DNA of 64,000 nt, taken from Verrucomicrobiota bacterium. GTDB lineage: Bacteria; Verrucomicrobiota; Verrucomicrobiia; Opitutales; UBA953. The stretch is taken from positions 62,001 to 126,000 of the forward strand of contig SUVQ01000006.1 in assembly GCA_015061905.1 (NCBI GenBank), read 5' to 3'. The translations under genes were made by a program, and so were the position numbers. The notes beneath the pieces are model-generated. The model saw only the letters and a program-made list of their open reading frames with translations, was not told the DNA's origin and did no database searches. Position 1 is the stretch's first letter; each line of letters opens with the position of its first letter. Shown here piece by piece: positions 49,466 through 61,218 of this stretch.

Positions 49466-50043
49466 AGTTTCAAGGTTGAGCGGTTATTCACATTTCGCCG
49501 CCAAAGTAAGCGCCGAGCCGGGAACGCCAAAAAACGGAAAAATCCTTCTTGCCAAACAGGAAAATTTCCTGCATATGCGCGTGTTTTTGCAAGCCGCAAT
49601 CAGCCTGCAAACGCGATAAATAAAAGGATTTCGGGTCGGTTTTCATTATTTTTAAGGTTTTCGTTCGAAAGAAGCCTCAAGGAGAAGCTGCCCGCGGCGA
49701 AATGTAGGGGTCAGTCTGTGCATACGGGCGAATTTCCGCAAGGGGAAGTTACAGACAGAGTTATTCACAAAACCTTGTCGATAAGTTTTTCGGATTCTTG
49801 CTTGCCAAAATTCGTCAAAAACTTTTGTCCGAAAAATCCCCCTATTTATCCGCCATAAACGCTTGTAAAGCTATTTTTAAGAAACTTACTCTCAGATTAT
49901 TCACAAGAAATCCACAAGCGTTCCCGCACAAATCCCACCTTTTTAAGTGCATTTTTTTTAGAAAAAAATAACGGAACCCGATTCTTTTTTCTCCAAGCAA
50001 AAATCTTTGCCTCACGAAAAGGAAAAATTTACCCTAAGCAAAC
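49466..50043. other. Probable chromosomal origin (oriC)
   Basis: A non-coding region between divergent dnaA and mazG. Three exact TTATTCACA DnaA boxes stand at 49484-49492, 49761-49769 and 49897-49905, in the same orientation. Near-matches are AAATCCACA at 49908-49916 and TGTGCATAC at 49717-49725. AT-rich stretches at about 49620-49660 and 49936-49998 could be unwinding elements. Two iterated words (about 49519 and 49919) flank the cluster. Location beside dnaA fits bacterial oriC; function is inferred. Confidence 0.78.
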
Positions 50044-50709
50044 ATGGCTTCCATTGACAATTTGATAGACACCGTTGCCCGATTGCGCGCGCCCGGCGGA
50101 TGCCCGTGGGATCGGGAACAGACGCATCGCTCCCTTTGCGGCGGCATGATTGAAGAAGTGGCTGAATTTATCGAAACGGTCGATCTCGACGAAAAACCGC
50201 ACATGTGCGAAGAACTCGGCGATTTGCTTCTCCAAGTCGTCATGCATGCACAAATCGCCGCCGAAAACGGAGATTTCACCTTCGATGACGTCGCCGCCGG
50301 CGTAAACGAAAAAATGATACGCCGTCATCCGCATGTTTTCGGCGATCTTTCACTGAAGGATTCCGCCGCCGTGCTCAAAAAATGGGACGAAATCAAGGCT
50401 ACGGAAAAAAACAACAGCACGAAACCGAAAGCCGACGACCTTTTTAAAGACGTTCCCGCCACACTCTCTGCCCTGTTTCGCGCCCGCGAAGTTTGGAAAA
50501 CCGTCACCAAAAAGAATCTCTGCCCCGGCGACACCGCCGACCGCGAGAAAATCGATGCGCTCGCCGCTACGCTCACGGAAGAAAATGCCGGGAACGCGCT
50601 TTTTGAAATTGTCGCCGCCTGCCGGCAAGCGGGAATCGATCCCGAAAACGCCCTGCGCCGTAAAACTCAAGCCGTGCAAGCCGCCTGTCGCGCAAATGCG
50701 CGCGCCTAA
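50044..50709 (+). CDS. mazG: Nucleoside triphosphate pyrophosphohydrolase
   Basis: All-alpha NTP pyrophosphatase that removes aberrant NTPs and can lower ppGpp. The 221-residue length is slightly shorter than E. coli MazG. Conserved are RLRAPGGCPWDREQTH, the metal-binding EEVAEFIE and EELGDLLLQVVMHA, and RRHPHVFGD. It is read away from oriC, with a metal-dependent hydrolase gene 9 bases downstream, probably in one operon. Confidence 0.92.
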   Translation: MASIDNLIDTVARLRAPGGCPWDREQTHRSLCGGMIEEVAEFIETVDLDEKPHMCEELGDLLLQVVMHAQIAAENGDFTFDDVAAGVNEKMIRRHPHVFGDLSLKDSAAVLKKWDEIKATEKNNSTKPKADDLFKDVPATLSALFRAREVWKTVTKKNLCPGDTADREKIDALAATLTEENAGNALFEIVAACRQAGIDPENALRRKTQAVQAACRANARA

Positions 50710-50718
50710 ATCGCACCG

Positions 50719-51486
50719 ATGCCGGACGTTTCGTTTGAGGTCTCACTCGGCAGCGCGGGAACGGCAACCGTTGCGTTGACGCGTTCCCGCCGCGCGAAGC
50801 GAATGACATTACGCGTTCTTCCGGGCGCGAAAATCGTCGTCGTCGTTCCCGAAAATGCGCGCGGGAACGTCGAGTCCAAGGCAAAGGCATTTGCCGAAGA
50901 AAACGCGCTTTGGCTCAAGCGGACACTCAAAAAAAGCCGGAAGCAGGCTCCTCAATCCCGCCGCACGCTTTTTGAATTTTTAAAAGAAAATCCTTCTCTT
51001 TCCGCCTACGGAAAACGCTACACGCTTGAGTTCGGAAGTGCCTCCGTGAAGCCTTTTTACGTTTTCCGGGAAAGTTCCCCGGTATCCGTTTTCTGTTTAC
51101 GCGCCGGCAACGAAACCGGCGATGCGGAAACGCTTCTGAGACAGCTCGCGGCAAAGGTTTTGCCGGAACACGCCCGCAATTTGGCGCAACGCGTAGGCAT
51201 CGGAATCGGAAAAATTTCCGTGCGCGCGCAACGTTCCCGTTGGGGCTCCTGCACGGCATTCGGCGATTTATCCTTGAATTGGCGCCTTGTGTTGCTCCCG
51301 CCGGAGCTGCAGGAACACGTTATTTTGCACGAGCTGGCGCACCGCGTTCACATGGATCACTCCGGCGAATTTTGGGATTTGCTCAATACGTGGGATCCGA
51401 AAACGGGAACGCACGATCGGGAGCTCTCCAAAATCTGGTCGCCGCTCATTTTCTCCGTTTCCGACGCCGAAGAAAACGACAGCTAA
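50719..51486 (+). CDS. YgjP-type zinc metallohydrolase (M48-like)
   Basis: A 255-residue protein of the YgjP/SprT-like group, with the zinc site HELAHRVHMDHSGEFWDLL (HExxH plus a third His) near residue 205, preceded by RSRWGSCTAFGDLSLNWRLVLLP, which is typical of the family. The start RSRRAKRMTLRVLPG also fits. The cellular substrate is not known; the family is presumed proteolytic. It follows mazG closely. Confidence 0.86.
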   Translation: MPDVSFEVSLGSAGTATVALTRSRRAKRMTLRVLPGAKIVVVVPENARGNVESKAKAFAEENALWLKRTLKKSRKQAPQSRRTLFEFLKENPSLSAYGKRYTLEFGSASVKPFYVFRESSPVSVFCLRAGNETGDAETLLRQLAAKVLPEHARNLAQRVGIGIGKISVRAQRSRWGSCTAFGDLSLNWRLVLLPPELQEHVILHELAHRVHMDHSGEFWDLLNTWDPKTGTHDRELSKIWSPLIFSVSDAEENDS

Positions 51487-51584
51487 CCACCGTTTTGAAA
51501 AAGGCGGGAACGAAATCGGTCCTGCCCTCGCCGCGAAAATCGGGCTTCCTGAGGGAACGCCTATTCTCCTTAAAAAAATCCGCG

Positions 51585-51660
51585 TTCTCCGCAAGTGCGG
51601 AGAAAACAGCGCATCTTCTCCGCAAATTTGCGGAGAAAAACATTGATTTACTCCGCAAGC
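51585..51660. promoter_or_regulatory. Two palindromes plus a half-site upstream of fic, candidate operators
   Basis: CTCCGCA, two bases, TGCGGAG sit in a palindrome at 51585-51604. CTCCGCAAATTTGCGGAG is the core of a perfect 22-bp palindrome at 51616-51637. A third half-site CTCCGCAAG starts at 51651. The CTCCGCA starts are 31 and 33 bases apart, about three helical turns. The array ends about 40 bases before the fic start codon. Autoregulation by the Fic protein's winged-helix domain is inference. Confidence 0.6.
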
Positions 51661-51700
51661 TCTGAAAAAATCCGTGGTTAAAAACGGGGAGAAAAACAGT

Positions 51701-52795
51701 ATGGCTTACATTTATCAGCATGAAGATTGGCCGCATTTTGTTTGGGACAAAGCGCGCCTGCAACCGCTGTTGGCGAAAGCGGAGTTCACGCGCGGAATGT
51801 TGCTCGGGCGCATGCAGGCAATCGGTTTTAATTTAAAAGGTGAAGCGACGCTTGATGCGCTTTCCCGCGAAATCATAAAATCCTCGGAAATCGAAGGCGA
51901 ATTGCTGAACCGGGAGCAAGTGCGCTCTTCCGTCGCGCGCCGCCTGAACCTCAATTTCAAAGGGCAAACAGCATCGAGCCGCTACGTGAACGGCGTAACG
52001 GAAATGATGCTTGATGCCACGCGCAATTACGAAAATCCGCTGACGCGGGACCGCCTGTTTTCGTGGCACGCCGCACTGTTCCCGACCGGATTCAGCGGCA
52101 TTCACAAAATCGATGTCGGAGCATTCCGTTCCGACAAAGACGGACGCATGCAAGTCGTTTCTTCCCGCCGCAATCGTGAAATCGTTCACTTTGAAGCACC
52201 GGAAGCAAAGCAACTCGGCAAACTCGTTCCCGCGTTTTTAAAATGGGCGAACAAGGCACCGCGCGACATTGTTTCCGCCGCAATCGCGCATTTGTGGTTC
52301 GTTACGCTCCACCCGTTTGACGACGGGAACGGACGCATCACGCGCACCGTCACGGAATGGATGCTTGCGCGGGCGGACAACTCGGAATTTCGTTTTTACA
52401 GCTTGTCGTCGCGCATCCTTGATGCCCGCAAGGAGTATTACGACGTTCTTGAGAAAACCCAATGCGGAAGCTTGGACATCACCGACTGGCTCGAGTGGTT
52501 CACGGGAACGCTGAAAAAATCGCTTGAAGACGCGCTGACGCAAACGGAATTTGTTTTCCGCAAATCAAAATTCTGGCAGGAGCACGAGCACCTTGAATTT
52601 TCGGCACATCAGCAGAAAATCCTGAATCGGCTTTTCGACGGTTTTGAAGGTAAGCTGACTTCCGCCAAGTGGGCGAAAATCTGCAAATGCTCGCAAGACA
52701 CGGCGAGCCGCGCCATTGCGGATTTGATTTCTAAAGGCATACTCCGCAAGGAAGGCTCGGGAAGAGCCACGCATTATTGCTTAAACGTAGAGTAA
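51701..52795 (+). CDS. Fic-domain AMPylase with self-inhibitory motif and winged-helix tail
   Basis: A 364-residue protein. The ATG at 51701 has a GGGGAG ribosome site at 51687-51692, so it was chosen over an upstream GTG-type extension. The N-terminal DUF4172-like helical domain includes SSEIEGE (Ser61, Glu65, Gly66), the inhibitory (S/T)xxxE(G/N) helix of class II Fic. The active site is LHPFDDGNGRITR with His204. The last about 70 residues (QQKILNRLFDGF, then KCSQDTASRAIADLISKGIL) form a winged helix. Fic proteins transfer AMP to target Tyr, Ser or Thr; the target here is unknown. Palindromic sites upstream suggest autoregulation. Confidence 0.88.
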   Translation: MAYIYQHEDWPHFVWDKARLQPLLAKAEFTRGMLLGRMQAIGFNLKGEATLDALSREIIKSSEIEGELLNREQVRSSVARRLNLNFKGQTASSRYVNGVTEMMLDATRNYENPLTRDRLFSWHAALFPTGFSGIHKIDVGAFRSDKDGRMQVVSSRRNREIVHFEAPEAKQLGKLVPAFLKWANKAPRDIVSAAIAHLWFVTLHPFDDGNGRITRTVTEWMLARADNSEFRFYSLSSRILDARKEYYDVLEKTQCGSLDITDWLEWFTGTLKKSLEDALTQTEFVFRKSKFWQEHEHLEFSAHQQKILNRLFDGFEGKLTSAKWAKICKCSQDTASRAIADLISKGILRKEGSGRATHYCLNVE

Positions 52796-52830
52796 ACAGC
52801 GGGAACGCCCGAGGCTTTGACACTCAAAAA

Positions 52831-52866
52831 AATAATCCGCAGAAGACAAGCTGCGGATTATTTTTT
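52831..52866. terminator. Bidirectional terminator between fic and gyrA
   Basis: AATAATCCGCAG (52831-52842) is exactly complementary to CTGCGGATTATT (52851-52862), with A- and T-runs on both sides. It serves the convergent fic and gyrA genes. Confidence 0.9.
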
Positions 52867-52896
52867 CGAATTTCGCTTTTGCGAAAATTTTACAGA

Positions 52897-55362
52897 CTAC
52901 GCCGAAAGCGTCAGCGGAGATTCGCCCTCGTCGTCGCCGGTGATGACTTTGCAAATGCCGATGACTTCTTCGCCCGCCTTGGTGTCGATGTCCATGAGCT
53001 TGACGCCTTGCGCGGCGCGCCCCGTGCGGCGAATGCCTTTGACCGGCATACGAATTGCCTGTCCGCCCTTTGTCAGAAGCATCACTTGGTCGGAATCGAG
53101 CACGCTGAGCGCTCCCGCGACGCCGGATTTATTCTTGATGCCGATGACACCGACGCCGCCGCGATTCTGCTTGCGGAAGACTTCTCCTTCTTCGTCGTCA
53201 TACTGCGTGCGCTTGCCGATACCGTTTTTCCCGGCAATGAGAAGCGTGCACGCGGGATCGACGACTTCCATCGCGACGACGGAATCGCCTTCGCGGAGCT
53301 TCATGCCCGTCACACCGGCGGCGGAACGCCCGAGGTTGCGCGCGTCGGTTTCGTCGAAGCGAATCGTCATCCCGTTTTCCGTAATGAGAATGACTTGGTC
53401 GTTCCCGTTGGTGAGTTTGACGGAGATGAGGTCGTCGCCTTCGCGCAGGTTGATCGCGATAATGCCGCGGCGGTTGCAATTCTTGTATTCGGAAAGCGTC
53501 GTTTTCTTAACCACACCGTTTTTCGTGCAGAAGAAGACGTTTTTCGTATCGGTAAATTCCGGAATGCAAAGGAGCGTCGCGAGTTTTTCGCCGTCCTGCA
53601 TTTCGATGACGTTCGCGATGGAGCGTCCTTTCGAGGTGCGGGAACCTTCGGGAATTTCGTAGGCTTTCTGAACGTAAACGCGACCTTTGTTCGTAAAGAA
53701 CATGATCGTGTCGTGCGTTTTCGCGGAGAAAAGATATTCGATGAAATCTTCGTTGTGCGTTTCCGAGCCGATGAGTCCCTTGCCGCCGCGTTTCTGCGTG
53801 CGGTAAAGATCAAGCGAGGTGCGCTTGATAAATCCTTCGTGCGAAACGGAAATCATGCAGCCTTCGTTCGGGATCACGTCTTCGGGGCGGAATTCGCCTT
53901 CGGCGGGACGGATTTCCGTTTTGCGCGGGGACGCGTATTTTTCGCCCATTTCGCGCAGTTCCGATTTTACGAGCCCCAGGAGTTTCTTTTCGTTAGAAAG
54001 AATTTCGCGGCATTCGTCAATGAAGCCCATAAGCTCGATGTATTCGGCTTCGATTTTGTCGATTTCCAAGCCGGTGAGCTGATACAGGCGCATGTCGAGA
54101 ATCGCTTTGACTTGAATTTCGGACAAACCGTATTTCGCCATGAGGCGTTGCGCCGCTTCGTCGCGATCTTTCGACGAACGAATGATTTTCACGAAATCAT
54201 CGCAGAAACGATACGCAATTTTAAAGCCTTCGAGAATATGCGCGCGCGCTTCGGCTTTGCGCAGGCGGAACTTCGTGCGGCGCGTAATCACGTCGCGGCG
54301 GTGCTCGATGAAGCATTCGAGCATTTCGCGAATGTTCATCTGCTTCGGGCGCGTGTGGTCGAGCGCGAGCAAAATCGCACCGAACGACGACTCGAGCGCC
54401 GTGTGTTTGTAAAGCTTGTTCATCACGACGCGTTCGGACTCGCCGCGCTTAAGCTCGATGACGATGCGCGTGTTCGCGTCGGATTCGTTACGCAGGTCGC
54501 GCACTTCCGTGAGCACTTTGTCCGTAACAAGTTCGGCAATGCGTTTGACGAGGGCTTCGCGGTTGACGTTGTAAGGAATTTCCGTGATGACGATTTGTTC
54601 GAAGCCGTTTTTTACTTCTTCGATGTGCGCGGTCCCGCGGACTTTCACGATCCCGCGCCCGGTGCGCAGATATTGCTTAATGCCATCGGTCCCGCAGATG
54701 TAGCCGCCGGTCGGGAAGTCCGGACCTTTGATGATTTCTTCGATTTCGTCGAAAGAAAGCATCGGATTATCAATGAGGCGGCAGCAAACTTCGACGAGTT
54801 CGCCGAGATTGTGCGGCGGAATATTCGTCGCCATGCCGACGGCGATCCCGGTCGAACCGTTTAAGAGCAAGTTCGGGAGCGCGCTCGGGAGCACGCTCGG
54901 CTCCGTCGTCGATTCCTTGTAGTTCGGTTGAAAATCAACGGTGTCTTCATCGATATCGCGCAACAAATCTTCGGAAAGTTCCTGCAGGCGGCACTCAGTG
55001 TAACGGTAAGCCGCCGCAGAGTCGCCTTCGATTGAGCCGAAGTTGCCCTGCCCGTCCACGAGCGGATAGCGCATGACCCAATCCTGCGTAAGGCGCACGA
55101 GCGTATCGTAAACGGAGCTGTCGCCGTGCGGGTGGTAGTTTTTCAAAACTTCCCCGACAACGCCCGCGCATTTGTCGTAAGCCGTGTTGTGGCGCAGACC
55201 TTCCCGCAACATCGCGTAAAGCACGCGGCGTTGCACGGGTTTCAAGCCGTCACGGGCATCCGGGAGCGCACGGGAAACAATAACCGACATCGAGTAATCG
55301 ATGTAAGCGGTCTGCATGATGTCCGTAATATTAGTCGGAGAAAGACGTTCGGTTGTATCCAT
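52897..55362 (-). CDS. gyrA: DNA gyrase subunit A
   Basis: Breakage-reunion subunit of gyrase, 821 residues. The catalytic Tyr121 is in AAAYRYTE. The quinolone-determining region reads HPHGDSSVYDTLVR, with Ser82 and Asp86 at the E. coli Ser83 and Asp87 positions, so no classic resistance substitution is seen. The C-terminal pinwheel includes the GyrA-box QKRGGKGL. It is 42 bases after gyrB on the same strand, an operon. Only one iterated word occurs in 2.5 kb, which fits strong protein constraint. Confidence 0.96.
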   Translation of the reverse strand: MDTTERLSPTNITDIMQTAYIDYSMSVIVSRALPDARDGLKPVQRRVLYAMLREGLRHNTAYDKCAGVVGEVLKNYHPHGDSSVYDTLVRLTQDWVMRYPLVDGQGNFGSIEGDSAAAYRYTECRLQELSEDLLRDIDEDTVDFQPNYKESTTEPSVLPSALPNLLLNGSTGIAVGMATNIPPHNLGELVEVCCRLIDNPMLSFDEIEEIIKGPDFPTGGYICGTDGIKQYLRTGRGIVKVRGTAHIEEVKNGFEQIVITEIPYNVNREALVKRIAELVTDKVLTEVRDLRNESDANTRIVIELKRGESERVVMNKLYKHTALESSFGAILLALDHTRPKQMNIREMLECFIEHRRDVITRRTKFRLRKAEARAHILEGFKIAYRFCDDFVKIIRSSKDRDEAAQRLMAKYGLSEIQVKAILDMRLYQLTGLEIDKIEAEYIELMGFIDECREILSNEKKLLGLVKSELREMGEKYASPRKTEIRPAEGEFRPEDVIPNEGCMISVSHEGFIKRTSLDLYRTQKRGGKGLIGSETHNEDFIEYLFSAKTHDTIMFFTNKGRVYVQKAYEIPEGSRTSKGRSIANVIEMQDGEKLATLLCIPEFTDTKNVFFCTKNGVVKKTTLSEYKNCNRRGIIAINLREGDDLISVKLTNGNDQVILITENGMTIRFDETDARNLGRSAAGVTGMKLREGDSVVAMEVVDPACTLLIAGKNGIGKRTQYDDEEGEVFRKQNRGGVGVIGIKNKSGVAGALSVLDSDQVMLLTKGGQAIRMPVKGIRRTGRAAQGVKLMDIDTKAGEEVIGICKVITGDDEGESPLTLSA

Positions 55363-55404
55363 TTATTTTTTACAAATTTTAAAATTAAAACTTCGCGGGA
55401 ACGC

Positions 55405-57984
<2,580 letters not shown>

Positions 57985-58098
57985 TCAAAAATATAAAGCG
58001 GATATTTTGTCATTCCCTAAAAAATTCCGCAAACCTTATTTATAATAATCACGCGCACGCGTGAAACCGAAACGGTAGCTTTTAAGCTTTTTCGGGAC

Positions 58099-59310
58099 TC
58101 AGCGAAAAATTTTTCGACGAATCCAAAACCACACTGCCAAACACAGGCAAACCGCCGCACTCAGCCCCAAGCTCGGAATAAGTCCGGCGGCTTCGTTCAC
58201 GGCACCCAAAAGCAAGGTGCCAAACGGGAACGTTCCCGTAAACGCCATCGTGTAGAGGCTTATAACGCGTCCGCGAAAACGCTCGCTCAGGTTCATCTGA
58301 ACCAATGTGTTCGAAGATGCGCCCACAAGCACGCTCCCGAATCCGGCGGTAAAAAGCATCAGGAAAAACAGCCACAGCGGCGGCACCAGCGAAATAATAA
58401 TCAGCGATGTGCCGACAATTGCGTTCCCGACAATCAGAAAACGCGGCAAAAGGCGTCGCCGTTTCAAGAATGCGATGAGCAACGCCGCAAGAATCGCTCC
58501 GACGCCCGTTACCGTCAGCATACGCCCGTAGAGCTCCGGCGTTCCCGCGTAAATTTTGTCCGCAAACATCGGAAGCAAAACCGTGTAGCTGAAACCGAAG
58601 GTGCTCAACAAGGCGATTCCGCAAATCACGGTTCTTAAAACGGGAACGGAGAATGTGTAGCGAATCCCCTCCAAAAGCGAACACAACGGACCGCAATTCG
58701 CGCCCTGCGGCACGGGGGTTGCGTCAAAGCGCATTGCCGCGAGCAGGAAAATCGTCGGAATCATCAACACCGTATCCAAAGCAAAGCAACAAGCCGCGCC
58801 CCAGAGCGCATAGACTTCTCCGGCGATTGCCGGGGCGACGATGCGAGCGAAATTAAACAAGGTGGAATTTAGCCCTATCGCCTGCGGCAAATCCCGTTTG
58901 TCATCAATAAATTTCGCGATGAGCGATTGCCTTGTCGGAATTTCCACCGCACCGACCAAGCCGCGCACGAAACACAGCGTCATCAAAATCCAAACCGCGT
59001 TCCCGTCAAAGAGTTGGAAAAACATCAGCCCGGCGGCGGACGCCAACGCGCCGAACTGCACGGCGAGCAGCATTGTGCGCCGATTCACGCGGTCAATCAT
59101 CACTCCGGCAACCGGCGTGACGAAGAAGTGAGAAACTTGGCTCAAAAACATTGCCAAGCCGGACATTGCAGTCGAATTTGTCAGCGCATAAACAAGCCAA
59201 CCGATTGCCGTTTGCGTCATCCAACTTCCCGTCAGCGAAATGGCATGCCCCGAATAAAACAGTCTGTAATTTCGGGAACGAAACGGTGCCAATGCGTCGG
59301 GGATTTTCAT
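58099..59310 (-). CDS. Major facilitator transporter (MFS_3/EntS-like)
   Basis: A 403-residue protein with about twelve hydrophobic helices. The opening FRSRNYRLFYSGHAISLTGSWM, PVAGVMIDRVNRRTMLL and GLVGAVEIPTRQSLI are characteristic of the EntS-like MFS_3 exporters. Such proteins export siderophores or drugs; there is no siderophore gene nearby, so the substrate is open. It stands alone between gyrB and the carboxyltransferase gene. Confidence 0.85.
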   Translation of the reverse strand: MKIPDALAPFRSRNYRLFYSGHAISLTGSWMTQTAIGWLVYALTNSTAMSGLAMFLSQVSHFFVTPVAGVMIDRVNRRTMLLAVQFGALASAAGLMFFQLFDGNAVWILMTLCFVRGLVGAVEIPTRQSLIAKFIDDKRDLPQAIGLNSTLFNFARIVAPAIAGEVYALWGAACCFALDTVLMIPTIFLLAAMRFDATPVPQGANCGPLCSLLEGIRYTFSVPVLRTVICGIALLSTFGFSYTVLLPMFADKIYAGTPELYGRMLTVTGVGAILAALLIAFLKRRRLLPRFLIVGNAIVGTSLIIISLVPPLWLFFLMLFTAGFGSVLVGASSNTLVQMNLSERFRGRVISLYTMAFTGTFPFGTLLLGAVNEAAGLIPSLGLSAAVCLCLAVWFWIRRKIFR

Positions 59311-59447
59311 TATCGCGCGCCGTTTTACGCCCGTTCTTGCGGGAACGCAAATATTTTATTGAAAACGCCGCGACTTCCGAAGCTTAGCGCGGAGACGCGA
59401 GATTTTTTGCCTTCCGCACACAATTTTCCGGAACAAAAAGCCCGAAC

Positions 59448-59498
59448 AAAAAAGCGTTCCCGCAGCGGCAAGAGCCGATTCCGCGGGAACGCTTTTTT
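59448..59498. terminator. Bidirectional terminator made of two inverted iterated words
   Basis: AAAAAA then GCGTTCCCGC (59454-59463) pairs with GCGGGAACGC (59483-59492) then TTTTTT. Both arms are exact copies of the extended consensus. It lies just after the carboxyltransferase stop (minus strand). Confidence 0.93.
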
Positions 59499-59518
59499 AG
59501 AGAAGAAAACGTCGAAAA

Positions 59519-61015
59519 TTAAGCGATTTCTTCAACCGTAACGGTGTGAGCCGTGCCGTTGACTGTCATCGAAAGATTCGTAACGTTTCCGGCGAGGCTT
59601 GCACGCGCGGAAATCGACGGAATCGCGGCGGGCGCGGTAACGGGCGCAGGAGCCGGAGCGGCGGCGGGTTTCGGCTCTTCTTTCGGCGGGAAATAGAGTT
59701 CCTTAACCTGCTGCGGGAACATCGCGTAGATGACGCAGTGTTCGTCGTCCGTCGGAAGATTGTTTTCCTTGAGTTCCTTGCGAAGATCGTCCATGCGCGG
59801 CTTGAGCAAGTCTGCCGGACGGCAGGAAATCGGATCTTTTTTCGTGCGTTCCGCAGCGAGCTTTTGGATTTCGGGATCGACCGGAGCCGGCGTTTGCCCG
59901 AAATAGCCGAGAGCAATGTCCATCGCGCCCGGAATAAACTGTTTCCAACGACCGAACTTGACGTTCATCGCCGCCTGCGTGCCGACGATCTGCGAAGTCG
60001 GCGTAACGAGCGGAATCCAGCCGAGTTTTTCGCGGATGTAAGGAATTTCCGCGCAAACTTCTTCGAACTTATCTTCCATTTTGAGCTCTTTGAGCTGATT
60101 GCGGAAGTTCGAGAGCATTCCGCCCGGGACTTCGTAGCGAAGCGCGTCGATGTTGACGACTTCGTTCTTGTGGCTCGTAAACTTGGAAAGCTCTTCGTAG
60201 ATGCCTTTTTCGTATTCGGAAATTTCTTCGATGAGCTTCGCGTCGTAGCTCGGGCAACGCGGATGACCTTTAAGAAGAGCCATCATGCGCGTGTGGTCCG
60301 GGTGCGCCGTGCCGTCGGAGAACGGGCGAATCGCGACGTCCACCGCGTCCACGCCCGCGTCGATTGCCGCGAGGTAGGACGAAGCACCGAGCCCCGTCGT
60401 TTCGTGCGTGTGGAACCAAACGGGAACCTTCACGTTGTCCTTCAGTCCCTTGATAATATCGTAAGCCGCGCGCGGCGAAACAAGCCCCGCCATATCTTTG
60501 AGGCAGATGCTGTTCACGCCCATTTCCGCGAGCGTGCAACCGAGCTTGATGAAGCCTTCGACGGTGTGCACCGGGCTATTCGTGTAGCAAATCGTGCCCT
60601 GCGCTTCGCCGCCGGCTTTTTTCGTCGCTTCGATTGCCGTCTTCATGTTGCGCGGGTCATTAAGCGCGTCGAAGATACGAATCGTGTTCATGCCGTGCTT
60701 GACGGCCTGCGTGGCGAACGCGGAAACAACGTCGTCCGGAGACTGGTTGTAGGCGACGATGTTTTGTCCGCGCATGAGCATCATGTGCGGCGTTTTCGTC
60801 TTGGCGCGAATCGCGTCGAGGCGTTTAAACGGAAATTCTTTGAGAAAGCGCAATCCGGCGTCGATGGAAGCACCGCCCCAAGTTTCGAGGCGACCGTAGC
60901 CGACGGCGTCAAGCTTGTCCAAAATGGGAAGCATCTGCGCCGTGCTCATGCGCGTTGCCGCGAGCGATTGGTGCGCGTCGCGGAGAAGTGTACTGTTGAA
61001 TACTACCGGTTTCAT
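59519..61015 (-). CDS. Pyruvate/oxaloacetate carboxyltransferase subunit lacking the biotin domain
   Basis: A 498-residue DRE-TIM carboxyltransferase (OadA/PycB/transcarboxylase-5S type). The ATG at 61015 gives VVFNSTLLRDAHQSLAATRM, the usual start. WGGASIDAGLRFL, GQNIVAYNQ, CLKDMAGL and VWFHTHETTG mark the active barrel. After a Pro/Ala linker the chain ends in LSMTVNGTAHTVTVEEIA, which looks like the first strands of a biotinyl domain with no biotin Lys (MKM). It must therefore work with a separate biotin carrier, which is not in the window, in anaplerosis, sodium-pumping decarboxylation or transcarboxylation. Confidence 0.85.
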   Translation of the reverse strand: MKPVVFNSTLLRDAHQSLAATRMSTAQMLPILDKLDAVGYGRLETWGGASIDAGLRFLKEFPFKRLDAIRAKTKTPHMMLMRGQNIVAYNQSPDDVVSAFATQAVKHGMNTIRIFDALNDPRNMKTAIEATKKAGGEAQGTICYTNSPVHTVEGFIKLGCTLAEMGVNSICLKDMAGLVSPRAAYDIIKGLKDNVKVPVWFHTHETTGLGASSYLAAIDAGVDAVDVAIRPFSDGTAHPDHTRMMALLKGHPRCPSYDAKLIEEISEYEKGIYEELSKFTSHKNEVVNIDALRYEVPGGMLSNFRNQLKELKMEDKFEEVCAEIPYIREKLGWIPLVTPTSQIVGTQAAMNVKFGRWKQFIPGAMDIALGYFGQTPAPVDPEIQKLAAERTKKDPISCRPADLLKPRMDDLRKELKENNLPTDDEHCVIYAMFPQQVKELYFPPKEEPKPAAAPAPAPVTAPAAIPSISARASLAGNVTNLSMTVNGTAHTVTVEEIA

Positions 61016-61160
61016 AAATTGTTCGGGTAAAAGTTCCAAAAATGTTTCTTGCAATTCTTGCCGTTCCCGCCGCTTTTGTCGAGCTTTAACGCCGCCGAAA
61101 TCGGGAATAGTTCGCAAGAACGGCGCATGAAAAATCGCAATTATAATATCGACAAAGTAA

Positions 61161-61205
61161 AAAAGCGTTCCCGCGAGGAAAATTTCACGGGAACGCTTTT
61201 TTTTT
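61161..61205. terminator. Terminator made of inverted iterated words after the RodZ-like gene
   Basis: AAAA then GCGTTCCCG (61165-61173) pairs with CGGGAACGC (61188-61196) and a long T-run follows, with A and T runs usable on both strands. Confidence 0.92.
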
Positions 61206-61218
61206 CGAAAACGAAAGA

